Assembly (NCBI RefSeq): GCF_017583045.1
Contig: NZ_JAGFBF010000001.1
Location: 434,001-498,000 of the forward strand
Length of the DNA stretch: 64,000 nucleotides
Source of the DNA: Leucobacter tardus
GTDB taxonomy: Bacteria; Actinomycetota; Actinomycetes; Actinomycetales; Microbacteriaceae
Direction of reading: 5' to 3'
Shown here in pieces: positions 17,587 to 25,533 of this stretch. The notes below the pieces were generated by a model. That model was not told the DNA's origin and did not search any database. It worked only from the letters and a program-made list of their open reading frames with translations. Numbering within the stretch: position 1 is the first letter of the stretch; the number at the start of each line of letters is the position of its first letter. The translations under genes were made by a program, and so were the position numbers.

Positions 17587-18270
17587 ATGCGTGTGCGCGC
17601 AACCGCGGTGAGCAAGGGGCCGAAGGACCGTGCGCTGCCGCCGACCGACATCGTGTGGCGATCGGGGACGGCCGTCTTCATCGAGGTGGAGACGGCACAG
17701 CGACCGACCGTGCTCGGCCTCATCGTGTCCGGTCGCATGAAGCCGGACGCGGGTGAGGTCACGCTCGACGGCGTCGAGAACCGGCGCGGACTGCGCCGGG
17801 GAATCGCCCTCGTCGACGCCCCGGACGTCAGCGAGCCGCACGGCGATGTGCGACTCGGCGAGGTCGTCGCCGAAGAGCTCATGTTCGCCGGCCGGCCGAA
17901 CGGGCCGTTCGCGGTGCGCCGCGAACTCGATCGCCTCGATGCGACGGCTCAGGGTCGCACGCCGATGGCCGACCTCGCGCCGGGACTGCGGATCCGCGCC
18001 CTGAGCGAGCTCGCGTTGCAGCGGCCGGGGGTCGAGGGCATTGTGCTCGTCTCACCCGACCGGCACGGCGGCGACCCGGAGGAGTGGTGGTCGATCGCCT
18101 GCGGGCTGGCGGACCAGGGGCCGGCAGTGCTCGTCATCGCGGGACGCGCGGCGCGCGCCGCGATCGCCGCGCAACCCGCGGGGTGGGGCACCGGAGAGGT
18201 GATGCCGCTGGTCGGCGAGCACGCACTGCCCGACGAGACGCTCGGGCAGATCGAGGAGGACGGCCGATGA
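17587..18270 (+). CDS. degenerate ABC ATPase-like protein paired with YhgE/Pip
   Basis: A 227-residue protein that follows the outline of an ABC nucleotide-binding domain but has lost its catalytic motifs. The stretch that should hold the P-loop reads VEVETAQRPTVLGLIVSGRMKPDAGEVT in outline; the GxxGxGK(S/T) residues are absent, although the following PDAGEVTLDG is intact. No LSGGQ is present (the region reads RIRALSELALQRP), and the Walker B region reads GIVLVSPD. It therefore probably does not hydrolyse ATP. GGGGAGA precedes the ATG, and its stop overlaps the YhgE/Pip start (ATGA). A structural or regulatory role for the membrane partner is inferred. Confidence 0.7.
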   Translation: MRVRATAVSKGPKDRALPPTDIVWRSGTAVFIEVETAQRPTVLGLIVSGRMKPDAGEVTLDGVENRRGLRRGIALVDAPDVSEPHGDVRLGEVVAEELMFAGRPNGPFAVRRELDRLDATAQGRTPMADLAPGLRIRALSELALQRPGVEGIVLVSPDRHGGDPEEWWSIACGLADQGPAVLVIAGRAARAAIAAQPAGWGTGEVMPLVGEHALPDETLGQIEEDGR

Positions 18271-20162
18271 AGATTCCGCAGCTCATCCGCGCCGAGTTCG
18301 CGCGACTCTGGGCGACCCCGATGGCGCGCATCGCGTTCGTCGCGCTCATGTGCGTGCCGCTGCTCTACGGCGGTCTCTACCTCTGGGCGAATCAGGATCC
18401 GTACGCGCGTCTCGACCAGGTGCCGGTGGCGCTCGTCGTCGCCGACGAGGGCGTGCAGCACGGGGACGAGGTGCGCTCGATCGGCGACGATGTCGCCGAG
18501 AACCTCATCGAGGACGGGAGCTTCGACTGGCATCGCGTCAGCGAGGCGAATGCCGAGCAGGGAGTCGAGGGCGGCGCGTACGACTTCTCCGTCACGATCC
18601 CGAAAGACTTCACGGCGTCGCTTGAGTCGTCGCAGACCGACGACCCGCGGCAGGCGGAGGTGATTCTCACCACCAACGACGCGAACAGCTATCTCGCCTC
18701 GACGATCGGCGAGCAGGCGGTGAAGCAGATCCGTGAGCAGGTGGTGCGCTCGGTCAACCAGGAGGCCGCGAAGACGATGCTCGACGGCATCGCCGAGATC
18801 CGGGTCTCCCTGGTGGACGCGCGCGACGGGGCCGCGCAGCTCGCCGACGGGGCGGCCACCGCGAAGGACGGCGCCGACCAGCTCGCCGCGGGCACGGCGC
18901 AGGCGCACGACGGTGCCGGTGAGCTCGCGAGCGGCCTCGGCACGCTGCGCGACGGCACCCGCGATCTGCCGGCGCAGACCGAGCAGCTGGCGAACGGCGC
19001 CACGCAGGTCGCGCAGGGCAACGCAGAGGTGGCGCAGCTCGGGCGCGAGGTGGCCGGGGCGAGTCAGCAGGCGACCGACCGGCTGGCCGCCGATCGCGAT
19101 GCGGTGCTGAACGATCTGCGCGACGCCGGGGTCGACGCCGACGTGATCGATCAGGTCGGCGACCGGCTCACCCGGGCCGGCGCGGTCGTGGGCGACGCGA
19201 ACACCCGGGTGCAGGGCGCCAGCCAGCAGTTGAACACGCTCGCCGCGGGATCGCAGCAGGTGGCCGACGGGTCTCGGACGCTCGCGAACGCCACGCCGCA
19301 GCTCGCCGCGGGGATCGCGAGTGCCGCCGACGGAGCGACCCAGCTCGATGCGGGGCTCGGTGAACTCGAAACCGGGGCGAACCAGCTCGACGCGGGACTC
19401 GGCGATCTGCAGACCGGCATCGGTCAGCTGCGCGATGGCCTCTCTGACGGAGTCGATCAGCTGCCGGACAGCAGCGCCGAACTGCGCAAGGAGCAGGCGG
19501 CGAACATCGCGAACCCCGTCGACGTGCAGACGTCGAAGGTGACGTCGGCCGGCACCTACGGCGCGGGGCTCGCCCCGTTCTTCGTGAGTCTCGCGGCGTG
19601 GATCGGCATCTACGCGCTCTTCCTCATCTTGAAACCGGTCTCGCGCCGAGCGATGACGGCGCTGCACGCGCCGGTGCGCGTCGCGATCGCCGGATGGGCG
19701 ACGCCGGCGATGCTCGGTGCCGTGCAGATGGCGGCGCTGTTCGGCATCGTGGCGGGATCCCTCGGGTTCCAGGTGGTGCACCCGTGGCCGGCGTACGGAC
19801 TCATGGCGCTGGCATCGGTCACCTTCGCCGCGATCATCCTCGCGTTGAACGTCTGGTTCGGCAGCGTGGGCCAGTTCCTCGGTCTGGTGCTGATGGTCGT
19901 GCAGCTGGTGACTGCGGGAGGCACGTTCCCGTGGCAGACGCTGCCCGCACCGCTCGCCGCGCTCCACCACTATCTGCCGATGTCGTTCGCCGTGAACGGA
20001 CTGCGTCAGCTGATGTACGGCGGAGACGTCGGTGCAGCGGGCCAGGACGCGCTGAAACTCGTGCTCGTGCTCGTCGCGGCGATCCTCGTCTCCATCATCG
20101 GGGTGTCGCGCACCATGCGTTCGCGCACGCTGAAGGACCTGCAGCCGAGTCTCATCGGGTAG
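18267..20162 (+). CDS. YhgE/Pip domain membrane protein
   Basis: A 631-residue protein of the YhgE/Pip family (related to phage-infection protein Pip and to ABC-2 permeases, possibly involved in export). One helix near residues 20-42 is followed by a long extracytoplasmic part. Its middle (about 180-410) is a run of heptad-like repeats built on LADGAxxxxxGAxQLxxG, i.e. an extended coiled rod. The last 190 residues contain about six membrane helices ending SRTMRSRTLKDLQP. It is translationally coupled to the degenerate ABC-like gene, which is its probable cytosolic partner. The substrate is unknown; related proteins participate in export of small WXG100-like or surface factors. Confidence 0.85.
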   Translation: MKIPQLIRAEFARLWATPMARIAFVALMCVPLLYGGLYLWANQDPYARLDQVPVALVVADEGVQHGDEVRSIGDDVAENLIEDGSFDWHRVSEANAEQGVEGGAYDFSVTIPKDFTASLESSQTDDPRQAEVILTTNDANSYLASTIGEQAVKQIREQVVRSVNQEAAKTMLDGIAEIRVSLVDARDGAAQLADGAATAKDGADQLAAGTAQAHDGAGELASGLGTLRDGTRDLPAQTEQLANGATQVAQGNAEVAQLGREVAGASQQATDRLAADRDAVLNDLRDAGVDADVIDQVGDRLTRAGAVVGDANTRVQGASQQLNTLAAGSQQVADGSRTLANATPQLAAGIASAADGATQLDAGLGELETGANQLDAGLGDLQTGIGQLRDGLSDGVDQLPDSSAELRKEQAANIANPVDVQTSKVTSAGTYGAGLAPFFVSLAAWIGIYALFLILKPVSRRAMTALHAPVRVAIAGWATPAMLGAVQMAALFGIVAGSLGFQVVHPWPAYGLMALASVTFAAIILALNVWFGSVGQFLGLVLMVVQLVTAGGTFPWQTLPAPLAALHHYLPMSFAVNGLRQLMYGGDVGAAGQDALKLVLVLVAAILVSIIGVSRTMRSRTLKDLQPSLIG

Positions 20163-20229
20163 CGCGGCTCGTCGCCCGTCGCGTTCCTCGTTCGTTCGCA
20201 GGATGTGCATGCCTCCGGCAGCGGGCACA

Positions 20230-21096
20230 ATGAGCACGATGCATGCTTCGCAGCACGCGCGCGTCGGCCGACTGCTGCTCGCCGCGTGCGTCTCCATCGC
20301 CGCGGTCTCGCTGGTGACCGTGCTCATCGCGCTTCCCGCAGGGGCACCGATGTCCGCGGACCCTGGCGCACCGACCGTGCCGTGGTGGGTGGTACTGCTG
20401 CCCGCAGCGGTCGGTATCGTACTCGCGCTGCTGCTTCCCCCGTCGCCTCGGCGTCAAACTGCACTCGTGGTGTCCACTCCAAGATTTCATGCATCGACGT
20501 GGCTGCTCCTCGCCCTCGCGGGGGCCTTTCCACTGATCGTCAGCGTCCTGGGCATCGCGGGAGGCGAGGACTACGTGGTGGCCAAACTCCTGCTGCTCAT
20601 CGTGGTGCCGGCGATCGTCGTGGGCGTGCTCCGAGGCGTTCGCATCGTCCGTGTTCCGGGTGCGTGGCGCTGGTGGGCCCCCGCTCTCGTCATCACGGTG
20701 TGGGTCCTGCTCTCTCAGATCGCCCCGTGGAATCCGGAGCACGATCTGAGCGGCATCGACCCGCTCGTGCTCGCGATCTCGGCGGCCGCCACCGCCATCA
20801 CCGCTGGGCTCGGTGAGGAGCTGTTCTACCGGCGTTGGCTGCAGACCCGGCTCGAGGCCGGTCTCGGACCCTGGCCCGGAATCGCTGTAGCATCGTTGGC
20901 GTTCGCGCTCATGCATCTCGGCTCGCACGGTTCGGGAGCGATCGCAGTCGACATCGCGCGCGTCGTGGTGAGCCAGGGATCCTTCGGCCTGCTCATGGGT
21001 GTCCTCTGGTGGCGGTACCGGAACTTCGCCGCGATCGTGACGGCGCACCTCATCGTCAACGGGTGGCCGGTTCTCGTGCACGTCGTGCACGGATAA
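20230..21096 (+). CDS. CPBP family intramembrane metalloprotease
   Basis: A 288-residue polytopic membrane protein with the three conserved Abi/CAAX-protease motifs. These are the EE pair and Arg in GEELFYRRWLQTR (bases about 20812-20850), the helix FALMH, and HLIVN in TAHLIVNGW. Seven or so hydrophobic helices surround them. In prokaryotes these intramembrane proteases often process or protect against peptides, or cleave anti-sigma factors; the substrate here is unknown. The ribosome site is weak, and an ATG 27 bases upstream is an alternative start. It stands alone and converges on the SDR gene. Confidence 0.82.
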   Translation: MSTMHASQHARVGRLLLAACVSIAAVSLVTVLIALPAGAPMSADPGAPTVPWWVVLLPAAVGIVLALLLPPSPRRQTALVVSTPRFHASTWLLLALAGAFPLIVSVLGIAGGEDYVVAKLLLLIVVPAIVVGVLRGVRIVRVPGAWRWWAPALVITVWVLLSQIAPWNPEHDLSGIDPLVLAISAAATAITAGLGEELFYRRWLQTRLEAGLGPWPGIAVASLAFALMHLGSHGSGAIAVDIARVVVSQGSFGLLMGVLWWRYRNFAAIVTAHLIVNGWPVLVHVVHG

Positions 21097-21122
21097 CGGC
21101 TCCGCAGGCGGGGAGGCGGCAC

Positions 21123-21911
21123 TCAGCGGGTTCCGTGCTCCTCGACGATCGAGTTGCCGCCGTCGACGACGATGATCTGCCCGGTGAGGTACGACGCGGT
21201 CGGCGAGGCGAGGTACGCGATGAGGCTCGCGACTTCGTCGGGTGTCCCCGGGCGCCCGACGGGGGAGTGGGCGCCCATCTGCAGTTCGTGTGCGGTCGAC
21301 GATCCGGTGGCGATCCAGCCGGGGGCGACCGCGTTCACGGTGACGCCGCGGTCCGCCAGATCGATGGCGACGGAGCGCGTGAACCCGAGGGCCGCGGCCT
21401 TCGCAGCGTGATAGGCCACGTCCCCGCGGTAGGCGGTCACCGGACCGGACAGCGAGGCGACGTTGACGATACGACCGGACCCGCTGTCGAGGAGCGCCGG
21501 GGTTGCGGCGCGCGTCATGTGGAACATGGTGTCGATGTTTCTGCGCAGCGAGCCGTCCCACTGACTTGCGGAGATGTGCTCGATGCCAGCGGGGGTGTCG
21601 GGATCGTCGATCGAGGTCATGCCCGCATTGTTCACGAGCACATCGATCCGGCCGAACGCTGCGACCGCGCGCGCTACGACTGCCTCGGCTTCCGCCGCAC
21701 GCGTGAGGTCACCGGTGACGGCGAGCGCCTCGACGCCCCGCGCGTGGAGTTCTGCCGCGCGGTCGTGAATGCGATCCGTCGTCGAGGCGATCACGACCCG
21801 GTGCCCGGCATCGCCCAGCGCGCGGGCGGCTGCGAACCCGATGCCGTCGGCGCCGCCGGCGCCCGTGATCAGTGCGACGCGTGAGGGGGCAGACGTCGTC
21901 GTCGATTCCAT
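21123..21911 (-). CDS. short-chain dehydrogenase/reductase
   Basis: A 262-residue classical SDR oxidoreductase. Cofactor motif TGAGGADGIGFAAA lies at about 16-29, NNAG in VNNAGMTS at about 92, the catalytic Ser in VNVASLSGP, and Tyr/Lys in YHAAKAAALGF near residue 162. The acidic or basic residue after strand 2 (ASTTDR) hints at NADP use but does not settle it. The substrate is unknown. It lies in the same direction as, and 75 bases downstream of, the alpha/beta hydrolase, so the two may be co-transcribed and both fall under the divergent WYL regulator. Confidence 0.87.
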   Translation of the reverse strand: MESTTTSAPSRVALITGAGGADGIGFAAARALGDAGHRVVIASTTDRIHDRAAELHARGVEALAVTGDLTRAAEAEAVVARAVAAFGRIDVLVNNAGMTSIDDPDTPAGIEHISASQWDGSLRRNIDTMFHMTRAATPALLDSGSGRIVNVASLSGPVTAYRGDVAYHAAKAAALGFTRSVAIDLADRGVTVNAVAPGWIATGSSTAHELQMGAHSPVGRPGTPDEVASLIAYLASPTASYLTGQIIVVDGGNSIVEEHGTR

Positions 21912-21986
21912 GTGGGCTCGTCTTTCGTCGGTGAAACGGCGTACACGAGCGACACTAGTGCTTCGGCGCGGAACACGGTGTACTCC

Positions 21987-22727
21987 TCACACTGATCCGC
22001 ACACCGCAGACGCGATGACGGCCGCGAGGTCGCGGGGCCGACTCCACATCGGCCAGTGGCCGGTCGGCAGGTCGATGGTCTCGACGTGTTCGAGCAGCGC
22101 GACCTCGGCGAACATCGGATGACCCCCGTTCGCCCACTCGCGCACCTGTGCGCTCGTGATCGAGCAGCAGACGAGCGTGGTCGGCACCGCACGTCGGGCG
22201 GCGTTCGTCAGCACGATCGGTTCGCGGATGACCGGCCCGGGTTCGGGCACCGCACGCGTGCGAAACCGTTCGAGGTGGCTCGGGCTCAGTCCGTCGAGAC
22301 TCGCCTGCTGAGCGAGTGCATCGAACGGCGGCAGGGGCAGGTCGGCGGCGGCGTCCGGAAAGTCCGGGGCGAACGCGGTTCCCGTCGCGAGGGGCCCCGA
22401 GTCCACCCAGACCACGCGACGCACCCGAGCAGGGTGCTGGTCGAGTACGAGGCTGACGGGCGCATTCGCTCCGCTGTGCGCGACGAGCACGGCTGGATCC
22501 TCGTGGGACGCACCGAGTCCGGTCATGGCCTCGAGGATCGCCGCCGCCTGATCCGCGACCGTTCGCGTCGCTCGGGCGTCATCGTCGGCATCCAGTCCCG
22601 GGAGAGTGATGGCGCTCACGCGAGTGGCGTCGACCTCGAGGTGGGGGAGCAGGTCATCCCAGGCCCAGGCGCCGAGCCAGTGACCGGGGATGAGCAGGAG
22701 AGGAGGAGTAGGGGTGAGGTTCGTCAT
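21987..22727 (-). CDS. alpha/beta-fold hydrolase
   Basis: A 246-residue cytosolic hydrolase. The oxyanion region is PLLLIPGHWLGAWAWDDLLPHL, the nucleophile elbow is VAHSGANAP (Ser at about 102), and the catalytic His lies in LPTGHWPMWSRP close to the C terminus. The family includes esterases, lactonases and C-C hydrolases, and the substrate cannot be named. It is transcribed divergently from a WYL-domain regulator across a 73-base gap that holds a perfect palindrome, so it is the obvious regulatory target. Confidence 0.85.
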   Translation of the reverse strand: MTNLTPTPPLLLIPGHWLGAWAWDDLLPHLEVDATRVSAITLPGLDADDDARATRTVADQAAAILEAMTGLGASHEDPAVLVAHSGANAPVSLVLDQHPARVRRVVWVDSGPLATGTAFAPDFPDAAADLPLPPFDALAQQASLDGLSPSHLERFRTRAVPEPGPVIREPIVLTNAARRAVPTTLVCCSITSAQVREWANGGHPMFAEVALLEHVETIDLPTGHWPMWSRPRDLAAVIASAVCGSV

Positions 22728-22763
22728 AGGTCTACTCTCACTCCCGCGACGGACAGGAGTGTG

Positions 22764-22788
22764 TCACTATTCATGTCATGAATAGTGA
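22764..22788. promoter_or_regulatory. perfect 12-1-12 palindrome, candidate WYL-regulator operator
   Basis: Left arm TCACTATTCATG, a single T, then right arm CATGAATAGTGA, with no mismatch. It is AT-rich in otherwise GC-rich DNA. It sits between the divergent hydrolase and WYL regulator genes and ends 12 bases before the regulator's GTG, an ideal place for autoregulation plus control of the hydrolase. Confidence 0.75.
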
Positions 22789-22800
22789 TCGTGAGCGACG

Positions 22801-23499
22801 GTGAAACGCGCGGAGCGGCTCCACGCGATCTCGGAGATGCTGCGTCGCAGCGGGTCGCGTGGTGTGACGGCGGAGCGGCTGTCTCGAGAGTTCGCGGTCT
22901 CGGTCCGCACGATCAAGCGCGACATCGCGGCGCTCGAACGGGGAGGCGGGGCCGTGTGGTCGCGTCCGGGCCCCGGCGGCGGGTACGGTCTCGCCCCTGG
23001 CGCATCGCTGCCTCCCGTGAATCTCTCGCCCGCACAGGCCGTCGCGCTCATGACCGCGGTGGCCGCCGCGCGAGACGCTCCGTACGCCGACCTCGCGACG
23101 GCCGGCGTCCGCAAGATCGTCGCGGTACTCGATCCGCGCACGCGCGAGCGCGCCGAATCGCTCGCCGACCGGGTATGGGTGAACACGCCAGCGCAGCCCA
23201 CGCGTGCGATCAGGTCGGCGCTGGAAGAAGCGATGGCCGAACAGCGCGTCGTTCGCCTGCGCTACACCGCGGGGAGCGGGGTGACGACCACTCGCGACGT
23301 GGAACCGGTGCTCTTCGCCTGCACGAACGGTCGGTGGTACCTGGTGGGGTGGTGTCGGCTGCGCGACGCCATGCGGTGGTTCGCCGTGGCACGCGTCACC
23401 CGAGCGAGTGTGACGCGCGCGCCGTGCACCGGTCACACCGTCGCCGAGGTCGGTGCACCACCGGCCGATGCGGCGCCGGTGCACGGACGCGCGGAGTGA
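22801..23499 (+). CDS. HTH/WYL-domain transcriptional regulator
   Basis: A 232-residue regulator. The winged helix-turn-helix (residues 1-60; LHAISEMLRRSGSRGVTAERLSREFAVSVRTIKRDI, typical DeoR/YafY HTH_11) is followed by a linker and a WYL ligand-sensing domain. The WYL tract reads RWYLVGWCRLRDAMRWFAV near residue 180. WYL proteins respond to nucleotides, DNA or small ligands; here the ligand is unknown. The GTG is the first possible start, because an in-frame stop lies nine bases upstream. No good ribosome site is visible. It probably represses its own gene and the divergent hydrolase through the adjacent palindrome. Confidence 0.85.
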   Translation: MKRAERLHAISEMLRRSGSRGVTAERLSREFAVSVRTIKRDIAALERGGGAVWSRPGPGGGYGLAPGASLPPVNLSPAQAVALMTAVAAARDAPYADLATAGVRKIVAVLDPRTRERAESLADRVWVNTPAQPTRAIRSALEEAMAEQRVVRLRYTAGSGVTTTRDVEPVLFACTNGRWYLVGWCRLRDAMRWFAVARVTRASVTRAPCTGHTVAEVGAPPADAAPVHGRAE

Positions 23500-23509
23500 G
23501 CGTGTGCCG

Positions 23510-24754
23510 CTACGCGCGGCCCTGCGTGATGAGCTTCCAGTAGATGCGCGGCAGGAGGTGGCGGTCGATCAGCCAGGTCAGGCGCCGCTCGCGCATGAGG
23601 CCGCCGGGCAGCGGGAACGTCGGGGTGAGACGGCGCTGATCGTCGAACTCGGCGAACACCACCGTCGAGCGCGACACGGTGAAGGGGCAGACCCCGTAGC
23701 CGGTGGTGCGGGCAGTGGGTGACCCGCCCCGCTGCACGGCGCGAATGTTGTCGGCGACGACGCGAGACTGCTCACGGATGGCCCCGCCCGACTTCGAATT
23801 CCGGGTCGCGGCGGCGTCGCCGAGCGACCAGACGTTCGGGAAGCGCGGGTGCCGCAACGTGTGCGCATCCACCTCGACGAAGCCGTCGAGACCGTCGGCG
23901 GTGAGTCCGGTCTGCGCGATCCAGTCCGGCCCGCTCTGCGGGGGCTCGACGATGAGGGCGTCGTAGGAGAGCCGTTGCGAGCGCTCGCCGTCGCGCGACG
24001 AGATGTCGACGACGCGCTCGCTCGACCGGACCTCGGTGATCTCGCTCTCCGTGATGAGTTCGATGCCGTACTCGCGGATCTTGCGATCGAGTTCCGCGTC
24101 GATCTGCGAGATGCCGAACACGGTTGCATCGGGCACGACGAGCACCACGCGGATCGCATCGAGCACCCCGCGAGCCCGCCAGTAGTCGCACGCCTGATAC
24201 ATGGGTTTCTGGATCGCCCCGACGCAGGATCCCGGTCCCGCCGGCTGGCTGAACACCACGGTGCCCCGGGTCGTGTCGCGCAGCAGCGGAGACGCCTTCA
24301 CCGCGAGTTCGAGTGTGTAGTTGGAGGCCACGTCCGGGGTCTCGATCGCTGCGGCGAGGCCGGGCACCGCATCCCAGTCGTACTGGATTCCCGGGCAGAC
24401 GACGAGGTGCTCATAGGCGATCGTGGACCCCGATGCGAGGTCGACCGTGCTGTGCTCGGGGTCGACGGCGACCACGGAGTCGCGCACCCACCGCGCCCCG
24501 CGCGGCGTCAGACTGCGCTGGCTGCGCCGGGTCTCGCTCGCCCTGGCCGTGCCGCCCGCCACGTACGAGAACAGCGGCTTGTAGTGATGCTCGTCGCGCG
24601 GTTCGACGATGGCGACGTCGGTCGCGCCGTCCGCGAGCAAACGTCCCGCGACCGAGAGACCGGCATTGCCGCCGCCGATGACGAGGACGCTCACCTCGTC
24701 ACGGGGCTCCGTCGTGCGCTGCGTGGTGCTCTCTGCCGACTGCGTGGTGCTCAT
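23510..24754 (-). CDS. sulfide:quinone oxidoreductase-like flavoprotein
   Basis: A 414-residue FAD-dependent pyridine-nucleotide-disulfide-fold enzyme. The FAD motif is VLVIGGGNAGLSVAGRLL at about 23-40, followed by HHYKPLFSYVAGG. Two cysteines fit the redox pair of type II sulfide:quinone reductases: one in GSCVGAIQKPMYQA and one in YGVCPFTV. The second FAD segment is NVWSLGDAAA, and the C-terminal tail is aromatic and amphipathic. It could oxidise sulfide and pass electrons to menaquinone at the membrane. GTGAGG precedes the ATG, nine bases after the nitroreductase stop, so the two genes are co-transcribed. The ORF converges on the WYL regulator with a ten-base gap. Confidence 0.83.
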   Translation of the reverse strand: MSTTQSAESTTQRTTEPRDEVSVLVIGGGNAGLSVAGRLLADGATDVAIVEPRDEHHYKPLFSYVAGGTARASETRRSQRSLTPRGARWVRDSVVAVDPEHSTVDLASGSTIAYEHLVVCPGIQYDWDAVPGLAAAIETPDVASNYTLELAVKASPLLRDTTRGTVVFSQPAGPGSCVGAIQKPMYQACDYWRARGVLDAIRVVLVVPDATVFGISQIDAELDRKIREYGIELITESEITEVRSSERVVDISSRDGERSQRLSYDALIVEPPQSGPDWIAQTGLTADGLDGFVEVDAHTLRHPRFPNVWSLGDAAATRNSKSGGAIREQSRVVADNIRAVQRGGSPTARTTGYGVCPFTVSRSTVVFAEFDDQRRLTPTFPLPGGLMRERRLTWLIDRHLLPRIYWKLITQGRA

Positions 24755-24763
24755 CGCCTCACT

Positions 24764-25480
24764 CTAGGGCGAGGTGCTGACCGTCGGCACCGAAATCGGG
24801 TGGCACACCGGCAGCAGACCGAGCACCGTGTGCCCGTCGGGGGTCCAGGCGCGGCTGAGATTCTGCATCTCTCGGGAACGGAGTCCCCCGATGAACACGG
24901 TGCCGAGACTCCGTTCGCTCGCCCAGAGGTGAATGTTCTGCGTCAGGAGTCCCGCTTCGAGCCAGCAGAACTGCTCGCCTCTGTCCGGGGCCTGCGCGAC
25001 GAACGCCTCCCTCGCCGCACCGAGATCGGCGGTGAGCATGAGGATCAGCGGGCACGCGTCGATCCAGGCACCGTCGATCGTCGCGGCGGCGAGAGACGAG
25101 CGGTGATCGCCGCGTTCCCGGAGGTGCAGCGCGGTTCGGGGCGGATCGTACTCGTAGACCCCCGCCGCAACCCCGCGGACCTCCGCTGCGATCACCGTGA
25201 CCCGGACGTCGTACCGTGCGTGCGCCGAGCCGTACGGGCGGGTGCCGTCGGGGCGCTCGCCGACGGTCTGCACGAGCAGGTCGGCGAGCGCTCCGCCCGG
25301 GAGGCTGCCACCGGGCGTCGACTTGGTCGATCGCCGCCCGCGCAGGACATCCGCCAGCGTGCCGGTCGATCCCGATGCGAGGGGGATCACCTGGCCGTCG
25401 GGCGCAGCGAGGCTCGACGGCGATCCTGATCCCGAACCGGCAGGTGCGTCACTGGTGGCCATGAGGACCCATGGTCCCAT
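24764..25480 (-). CDS. nitroreductase family protein (SagB-type)
   Basis: A 238-residue FMN-dependent nitroreductase-fold protein. FLRGRRSTK-type start VLRGRRSTKSTPGGSLP (the RRS phosphate-binding motif), the central RYDVRVTVIAAEV, and GLLTQNIHLWASERSLGTVFIGG near residue 180 match the SagB/nitroreductase family. It ends LGLLPVCHPI, the usual C-terminal strand. Some members oxidise azolines in peptides, but no precursor peptide or cyclodehydratase lies nearby, so a simple flavin reductase role is more likely. The start has GGTGGA upstream; an ATG 18 bases later is an alternative. It is co-transcribed with the SQR-like gene. Confidence 0.8.
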   Translation of the reverse strand: MGPWVLMATSDAPAGSGSGSPSSLAAPDGQVIPLASGSTGTLADVLRGRRSTKSTPGGSLPGGALADLLVQTVGERPDGTRPYGSAHARYDVRVTVIAAEVRGVAAGVYEYDPPRTALHLRERGDHRSSLAAATIDGAWIDACPLILMLTADLGAAREAFVAQAPDRGEQFCWLEAGLLTQNIHLWASERSLGTVFIGGLRSREMQNLSRAWTPDGHTVLGLLPVCHPISVPTVSTSP

Positions 25481-25533
25481 ACTCGTCCACCGCGTGCGGG
25501 TCCGGCCGGAACCGACCGAACCCGCACACGAGG

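Noticed and set aside
24764-25480. SagB-type protein as part of a thiazole/oxazole peptide cluster
   Set aside because: No cyclodehydratase, YcaO protein or precursor peptide is near; the neighbours are a quinone reductase-like enzyme and a permease.
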